From NCBI GenBank assembly GCA_029289235.1, contig JARFTZ010000052.1, positions 145,497 through 209,496 on the forward strand: a stretch of 64,000 bases of DNA, given 5' to 3'. The notes beneath the pieces are model-generated. The model ran no database searches, was not told the DNA's origin, and saw only the letters and a program-made list of their open reading frames with translations. This DNA is from Gammaproteobacteria bacterium (GTDB lineage: Bacteria; Pseudomonadota; Gammaproteobacteria; Burkholderiales; Rhodocyclaceae). How positions within the stretch are numbered: position 1 is the stretch's first letter; each line of letters begins with the position of its first letter. Positions 61,519-64,000 of this stretch are shown here, one piece after another. The position numbers were made by a program, and so were the translations under genes.

Positions 61519-61548
61519 AAGCGGGCCGGCCTGATGGCCGGCCCGCTT
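61519..61548 (+). other. Strong hairpin between dctP and dctQ (partial terminator / mRNA stabiliser)
   Basis: A 12-bp perfect stem, AAGCGGGCCGGC (61519-61530), loop ctgatg, GCCGGCCCGCTT (61537-61548), starts 16 bp after the dctP stop. There is no following T-run, so full termination is unlikely; it probably protects dctP mRNA or attenuates transcription into dctQM, giving an excess of the binding protein. Confidence 0.7.
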
Positions 61549-61585
61549 CTCAGCTTGCAACGCGGCTGACAACGTGAGGGGAACA

Positions 61586-62149
61586 ATGAAAACACTCGAA
61601 AAATACGTGCTGAACCTGTTCAACGGCTTGATCGTGCTGTTCCTGGCGATCATGCTGGTGCTGGTGTTCGGCAACGTCGTGCTGCGCTACGGCTTTAATT
61701 CCGGAATTACCATTTCCGAGGAAGTGTCGCGCATCCTGTTCGTCTGGCTGACCTTCCTGGGCGCCGTGGTCGCCATGAAGGAACACGCCCACCTGGGTAT
61801 CGACTCGTTCATCAAGCGCCTGCCGCCGGCAGGCAAGAAATTCTGCGTCGTCGTCACCAGCCTGCTCTTGCTGGGCGTCTGCTGGCTGATCTTCAAGGGC
61901 AGCCTGAAGCAGACGATCATCGGCCTGCAGACCGAATTTCCGGCTACCGGCCTGCCGGTAGCGATCCAGTACGCCGTCGGTCTGGTCGCCAGCGTCGGGA
62001 TCGCCATTTATCTGATACGCAACATTTACGTCGTCATTTCCGGGAAAGCCACCGAGGAGGACCTGGTGACGGTTCACGGGTCGCTCGATGAGGTTGAGGC
62101 GGACGGCGTGAGTGAAAACAAGAACGGCGGCAAGGGAGAAGCCAAATGA
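61586..62149 (+). CDS. dctQ: TRAP transporter small permease DctQ
   Basis: Inner-membrane subunit (187 aa) with four hydrophobic helices. The first helix pair contains FGNVVLRYGFNSGITISEEV and FVWLTFLGAVVAMKEHAHLG, the DctQ signatures. The C-terminal 30 residues are polar and cytoplasmic. ATG 61586 with GAGGGG upstream is chosen over GTG 61574. The stop overlaps dctM by 4 bp (ATGA), consistent with formation of a QM complex. Confidence 0.93.
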   Translation: MKTLEKYVLNLFNGLIVLFLAIMLVLVFGNVVLRYGFNSGITISEEVSRILFVWLTFLGAVVAMKEHAHLGIDSFIKRLPPAGKKFCVVVTSLLLLGVCWLIFKGSLKQTIIGLQTEFPATGLPVAIQYAVGLVASVGIAIYLIRNIYVVISGKATEEDLVTVHGSLDEVEADGVSENKNGGKGEAK

Positions 62150-63426
62150 CCGTAGTGATTTTTCTCGGCTGCCTGCTGGGCTTTCTGATCCTTGGCGTGC
62201 CGATCGCCTTCGCGCTGCTGCTGGCCGGCACGGCGATGATGTGGCAGATGGGCATGTTCGATGCGCAACTGATCGCGCAAAACCTGATCAACGGCGCGGA
62301 CAACTTCGTTCTGCTGGCGGCGCCGTTCTTCATGCTCGCCGGCGAGTTCATGAATGCCGGCGGACTCTCCCGCCGCATCGTCAATATGGCGCTGTGCCTG
62401 GTCGGACATATCCAGGGCGGCCTGGGCTACGTGGCGGTGATCGCCGCCGTCATCATGGCCAGCCTGTCGGGTTCGGCGCTTGCCGATACGACGGCGCTCG
62501 CCGCGTTGCTGCTGCCGATGATGCGCGACGCGAAGTACGACGTGCCGCGCTGTGCCGGCCTGATTGCCTGCGGCGGCATCATCGCGCCGGTGATCCCGCC
62601 GAGCATTCCGTTCGTCATCTTCGGCGTCGCCGCGCAGGTGTCGATCACCAAGCTGTTCCTCGCCGGCATCGTTCCCGGCGTGTTGATGGGGGCTTCGATC
62701 CTGATCGCCTGGCGGCTCGTTTCGCGCCACGACAAGCTGGAAACACGCCCCAAGCCGTCCGCGGCCGAAATGCGCAAGACCTTCATCGATGGCGTCTGGG
62801 CACTGGTCCTTCCGGCGATCATCATCGTCGGTCTGAAGATGGGCGTGTTCACGCCGACCGAGGCCGCCGTGGTGGCTGCCGCCTACGCCTTGTTCGTCGG
62901 GATGTTTATTTATCGCGAACTGAAGTTCAGGGATCTATACCGCCTGTTTCTAAGTGCCGGAAAAATGACTGCGGTAGTGATGTTCCTCGTCGGCGGGGCG
63001 ATGGTCAGCGCCTGGTTGATCACGGTGGCCGATCTGCCTGGGCAACTCGTCGGAATGCTCGGAGGTCTGCTCGAATCGCCCAAACTGTTCATGCTCGCTG
63101 TCGTGCTGATTACGCTGGTGATCGGAACGTCGATGGACATGACGCCGAACATCCTGATCCTGGCGCCGGTGCTGATGCCGGTGGTTAAACAGGTGGGAAT
63201 CGATCCGGTGTACTTCGGAGTCGTCTTCGTGATGGCCAACGCGATCGGACTGATCACCCCACCGGTCGGGACGTCGCTGACGGCCGTCTGCGGCGTCGGC
63301 AAGCTGCCGGTCGGTCGTGTTGTGGCCGGTATGTGGCCATTCCTGCTCGCCGAGGTGGGCGTTCTCGTCGCGCTTGTTGCATTCCCTCAACTGGTTACGG
63401 TACCGTTGGCTTTCCTGTCCCGCTAA
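62146..63426 (+). CDS. dctM: TRAP transporter large permease DctM
   Basis: Main sodium-coupled translocator (426 aa, about 12 helices) of the TRAP system. Typical segments are PIAFALLLAGTAMMW, ASLSGSALADTTALAALLLPMM, IIAPVIPPSIPFVIFGV and, in the second half, SMDMTPNILILAPVLMPV and ITPPVGTSLTAVCGVGK. The start overlaps dctQ. A DUF3293 gene begins 16 bp past the stop, so both may be read together. Confidence 0.95.
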   Translation: MTVVIFLGCLLGFLILGVPIAFALLLAGTAMMWQMGMFDAQLIAQNLINGADNFVLLAAPFFMLAGEFMNAGGLSRRIVNMALCLVGHIQGGLGYVAVIAAVIMASLSGSALADTTALAALLLPMMRDAKYDVPRCAGLIACGGIIAPVIPPSIPFVIFGVAAQVSITKLFLAGIVPGVLMGASILIAWRLVSRHDKLETRPKPSAAEMRKTFIDGVWALVLPAIIIVGLKMGVFTPTEAAVVAAAYALFVGMFIYRELKFRDLYRLFLSAGKMTAVVMFLVGGAMVSAWLITVADLPGQLVGMLGGLLESPKLFMLAVVLITLVIGTSMDMTPNILILAPVLMPVVKQVGIDPVYFGVVFVMANAIGLITPPVGTSLTAVCGVGKLPVGRVVAGMWPFLLAEVGVLVALVAFPQLVTVPLAFLSR

Positions 63427-63442
63427 GAAATGGTTGGGGGTG

Positions 63443-63877
63443 ATGAGTACGTCGGATCTGGAGGCGTCCTTCCTGGCGACTACATATTGTGTCGAAGGGC
63501 ACGGTGAGCGCTTCGATCTGCGGATCGGAGAGCCTCACCCGAGCTTCGCGTCCTGGCTCGATGACGAGGATGCCAGCAGTTGGGCGATCATTACCGCCTG
63601 CAATCCCGGCGGGATGCCGACGCCGTTGCAGAACGCCGCGCGCAACGAAGCGCTCCGGAAAAGCATCGAGACACTGGGGTGGCGTTACGTTCCTGCCCGG
63701 AATCATGCCGACGGCGGGCGCTGGCCGGACGAACCCGGTTTTTGCATCTTCGATGCTCCGGAGAGTCAGGTCTGCGCGCTGGCCGCCGGTTTCGGGCAGG
63801 CAGCGATTATCGTCGGATCGAACGGGAAGGCGTCAGGGACCCTGGTCTGGATCGATAGTGGAAAACTGCGTGACTGA
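63443..63877 (+). CDS. DUF3293 family protein
   Basis: Soluble protein of 144 aa. The pattern WAIITACNPGGMPTPLQNAA, then RNEALRKSIETLGWRYVPARN and DEPGFCIFDAPESQ is characteristic of DUF3293, whose function is unknown. Directly downstream of dctM. ATG 63443 is preceded by GGGGGTG; the frame is open back into dctM, but those codons overlap it in another frame. Confidence 0.82.
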   Translation: MSTSDLEASFLATTYCVEGHGERFDLRIGEPHPSFASWLDDEDASSWAIITACNPGGMPTPLQNAARNEALRKSIETLGWRYVPARNHADGGRWPDEPGFCIFDAPESQVCALAAGFGQAAIIVGSNGKASGTLVWIDSGKLRD

Positions 63878-63990
63878 GAGCCTCTTCCTGGTGATCTCGT
63901 GATCCATTCGCTGGAGAGGAGTCACGGTTCCAAACGACTGCCTGATAGAATGCCTCGAAACTAGTACCGGAGGATTCCGGCGGGGGCAGG

Positions 63991-64000
63991 ATGGGCAGCA
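63991..64000 (+). CDS. Possible start of a further gene, cut by the window edge
   Basis: ATG at 63991 (Met-Gly-Ser so far) preceded by the G-rich stretch GGGGGCAGG, which could act as a ribosome site. A TAGAAT at 63946-63951 could be its -10. Only ten bases are visible, so the product cannot be named. The 113 bp between the DUF3293 stop and this ATG hold nothing else I recognise. Confidence 0.2.

Overview
The window looks like a stretch of core chromosome from a betaproteobacterium, most likely of the order Rhodocyclales (Dechloromonas / Propionivibrio / Azonexus type). This rests on gene order: glmM, then tpiA-secG-tRNA-Leu-nuoA..N, and pyrG-kdsA-eno-ftsB, together with a dapC-dapD-pilU-dapE-prmB block and an E. 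coli-type LexA with an E. coli-type SOS box. Nearly every gene is a recognisable housekeeping or conserved accessory gene. I see no insertion sequence, integrase, prophage, CRISPR array or rRNA. The genus is inferred from these families, not from any search.

Layout. 1-1690: the end of pstB and complete glmM. 1691-2075: a 385-bp gap without a recognisable gene, ending in a strong sigma70 promoter. 2076-17997: a co-directional run of tpiA, secG, tRNA-Leu(GAG) and all 14 separate subunits of NADH:quinone oxidoreductase (nuoA-N), closed by a rho-independent terminator. 18065-19361: a Nudix hydrolase and lexA with its operator. 19366-20007 (-): an ankyrin-repeat lipoprotein. 20257-24460: pyrG-kdsA-eno-ftsB (CTP, KDO, glycolysis, cell division). 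24488-25168 (-): a SIMPL-domain periplasmic protein. 25373-26340: bcp-slyD, facing mutS (-) across a bidirectional terminator.

29425-34381: a PEBP-like protein, a Mut7-C RNase-domain protein, a pyruvyl-transferase-like protein and a Lon-like protease. 34415-34525 (-): an unannotated-looking 36-codon membrane miniprotein. 34740-36687: tsaB-rimI-udg, overlapping genes for tRNA t6A synthesis, protein acetylation and DNA repair. 36701-37966 (-): lplT. 38130-43211: alr, radA and a large FtsX-like permease. 43200-48523 (-): prmB, dapE, pilU, dapD and dapC, that is, lysine/diaminopimelate synthesis with a type IV pilus ATPase embedded. 48592-51753: an EamA exporter, an SDR, a YvcK/CofD-like protein and a DUF423 protein. 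51824-56557: a DUF748 (AsmA-like) envelope protein and rmuC.

56588-63426: a FixJ-type response regulator, a hybrid histidine kinase with REC and HPt domains, and a complete DctPQM TRAP transporter. This looks like a self-contained sense-and-import module, probably for an organic acid. A DUF3293 protein and the first codons of another possible gene close the window. By eye, the first ~26 kb is less GC-rich, with more A/T-ending codons, than the part beyond ~38 kb; I have not computed this.

No unmistakably new defence or mobile system is visible. The best leads are the 36-codon membrane miniprotein, the FixJ/kinase/TRAP module with a perfect 14-bp palindrome in front of dctP, the overlapping Mut7-C / pyruvyl-transferase pair, and the Lon-like protease with an altered Walker A motif.
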